From Reyranella sp. (GTDB lineage: Bacteria > Pseudomonadota > Alphaproteobacteria > Reyranellales > Reyranellaceae): a stretch of DNA of 9,496 nucleotides. Both the position numbers and the translations under genes were made by a program. This document shows, piece after piece, positions 8,781 to 9,496 of this stretch. Location: contig JADHLS010000143.1 of NCBI GenBank assembly GCA_016780605.1, positions 1 through 9,496 of the forward strand. The letters run 5' to 3'. Position 1 is the first letter of the stretch; the number at the start of each line of letters is the position of its first letter. The notes beneath the pieces were generated by a model that was given only the letters and a program-made list of their open reading frames with translations, did no database searches and was not told the origin of the DNA.

Positions 8781-9496
8781 TCAGGTTGCGATCCGCCGGC
8801 ACAGTCGGTCGAGCGCGGCGTCCGCCTCTCGGACGATTTGCTGGACGACCTCAGCAGCCGGCACAACCGACCCGACCAGACCGCAGCTTTGGCCTGCGGG
8901 CAAAACGCCGTTCTCCACATCACCCTCCAGCCGGCCGCGCTCCGAAGCCGGGTGACCCACGTGCACGGCCTGCAAGGGATAGGGTTCGATCTCGTGCTCG
9001 CGCCCAACCCAGGAGTCGGTGAAACGGTTGCGAATCAGACGGCAAGGCTTGCCGCTGTGGGCCCGGGTCACGACGGTCCCAGCGGTGCTGGTTGCCACGA
9101 TCTTCTTCTTGTAGTTTTCGTGCGCCCGCGCCTCATAGGTGGCGATGAAGCGCGTGCCCATCCAGATCCCTTGTGCGCCGAACGCCAATGCCGCAGCGAG
9201 CCCGCGTCCGTCTGCAAGGCCGCCGCCAGCCAGGACTGGCACCTCCACGGCGTCTACGACCGCTGGCACCAGCACCGCAGTTCCGATCTGGCCAACATGG
9301 CCGCCGCCGTCACAACCCGTGGCAATAACTGCATCAACGCCATCTGCAACGGCACGCTCCGCATGCTGCACTGCTCCGACCACCGACATCACGAAAATGC
9401 CGCGCGCGTGCGCCTCCGGCACTACGGCGGCGGGGCTGCCGAGCCCTGATATGAGCACGGGGACTCGCTCATCAAGGACCACCTTCACCATCGCAG
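8781..9496 (-). CDS. nitronate monooxygenase (2-nitropropane dioxygenase) family flavoprotein, 5' end outside window
   Basis: FMN-dependent TIM-barrel enzyme of the NMO/FabK-like family. The frame stays open to the right edge. A Met codon at 9491 exists, but family members usually have about 80-100 residues before this point, so the true start lies beyond the window. Counting from that Met, GVDAVIATGCDGGGHVG (51-67) is the family signature around the catalytic/FMN-binding His. VPVLAGGGLADGRGLAAAL followed by GAQGIWMGTRF forms the FMN phosphate-binding segment. Many family members are not true nitronate oxidisers and act in enoyl reduction or unknown oxidations, so the name is a family label. 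It stops at 8781, 36 nt before the third LLM's start, and is the first gene visible in the right-hand operon, whose promoter is not in view. Confidence 0.88.
   Translation of the reverse strand, partial: AMVKVVLDERVPVLISGLGSPAAVVPEAHARGIFVMSVVGAVQHAERAVADGVDAVIATGCDGGGHVGQIGTAVLVPAVVDAVEVPVLAGGGLADGRGLAAALAFGAQGIWMGTRFIATYEARAHENYKKKIVATSTAGTVVTRAHSGKPCRLIRNRFTDSWVGREHEIEPYPLQAVHVGHPASERGRLEGDVENGVLPAGQSCGLVGSVVPAAEVVQQIVREADAALDRLCRRIAT

Noticed and set aside
8781..9491. ATG at 9491 as the real start of the NMO-family gene
   Set aside because: The frame remains open to the window edge. A start here would remove the first barrel strands that the family requires, so the gene is treated as partial.

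Overview
The window is GC-rich, densely coding DNA, most likely from an alphaproteobacterium of the Bradyrhizobium/Hyphomicrobiales type. That assignment is inferred from base composition, codon use and the look of the proteins; there is no rRNA or other marker to fix it. The content is catabolic/accessory: three different luciferase-like monooxygenases (LLMs), an AlkK-like acyl-CoA ligase, a nitronate-monooxygenase-family flavoprotein, an HSL-type esterase and one sigma-54-dependent activator.

Left part (1-2369): a minus-strand two-gene operon reads leftward, a 466-aa LLM (644-2044) followed 11 nt later by an alpha/beta hydrolase (1-632, cut by the window edge). Upstream of it is a divergent control region (2045-2369) holding a near-perfect -24/-12 sigma-54 promoter on the minus strand (2101-2116). 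Two similar 17-bp dyads lie at about -87 and -120, where enhancer sites for a sigma-54 activator are expected. A perfect 8-bp-arm palindrome starts exactly at the predicted transcription start, and another perfect 7-bp-arm palindrome lies in between.

Middle (2370-4307): the divergently transcribed regulator has an N-terminal GAF-type sensor, a complete AAA+ domain with an intact GAFTGA loop, and a C-terminal Fis-type helix-turn-helix (AcoR-like architecture). It is the obvious candidate to activate the sigma-54 promoter next to it. Positions 4308-4953 contain no convincing gene, only a possible 69-codon ORF with a strong Shine-Dalgarno and two possible gene remnants.

Right part (4954-9496): a minus-strand operon reads, in transcription order, NMO-family flavoprotein (8781-9496, 5' end outside the window), LLM of the MSMEG_2256/TIGR03617 type (7701-8744), second LLM (6653-7675) and AlkK/DmdB-like acyl-CoA ligase (4954-6597), with gaps of 36, 25 and 55 nt. 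It converges on the regulator gene, and its promoter lies beyond the right edge.

Working idea (inference): the LLM plus esterase could act as a type II Baeyer-Villiger-like oxygenation followed by ester or lactone hydrolysis. The resulting acid could be activated to its CoA thioester by the ligase. The substrate cannot be read from the sequence.
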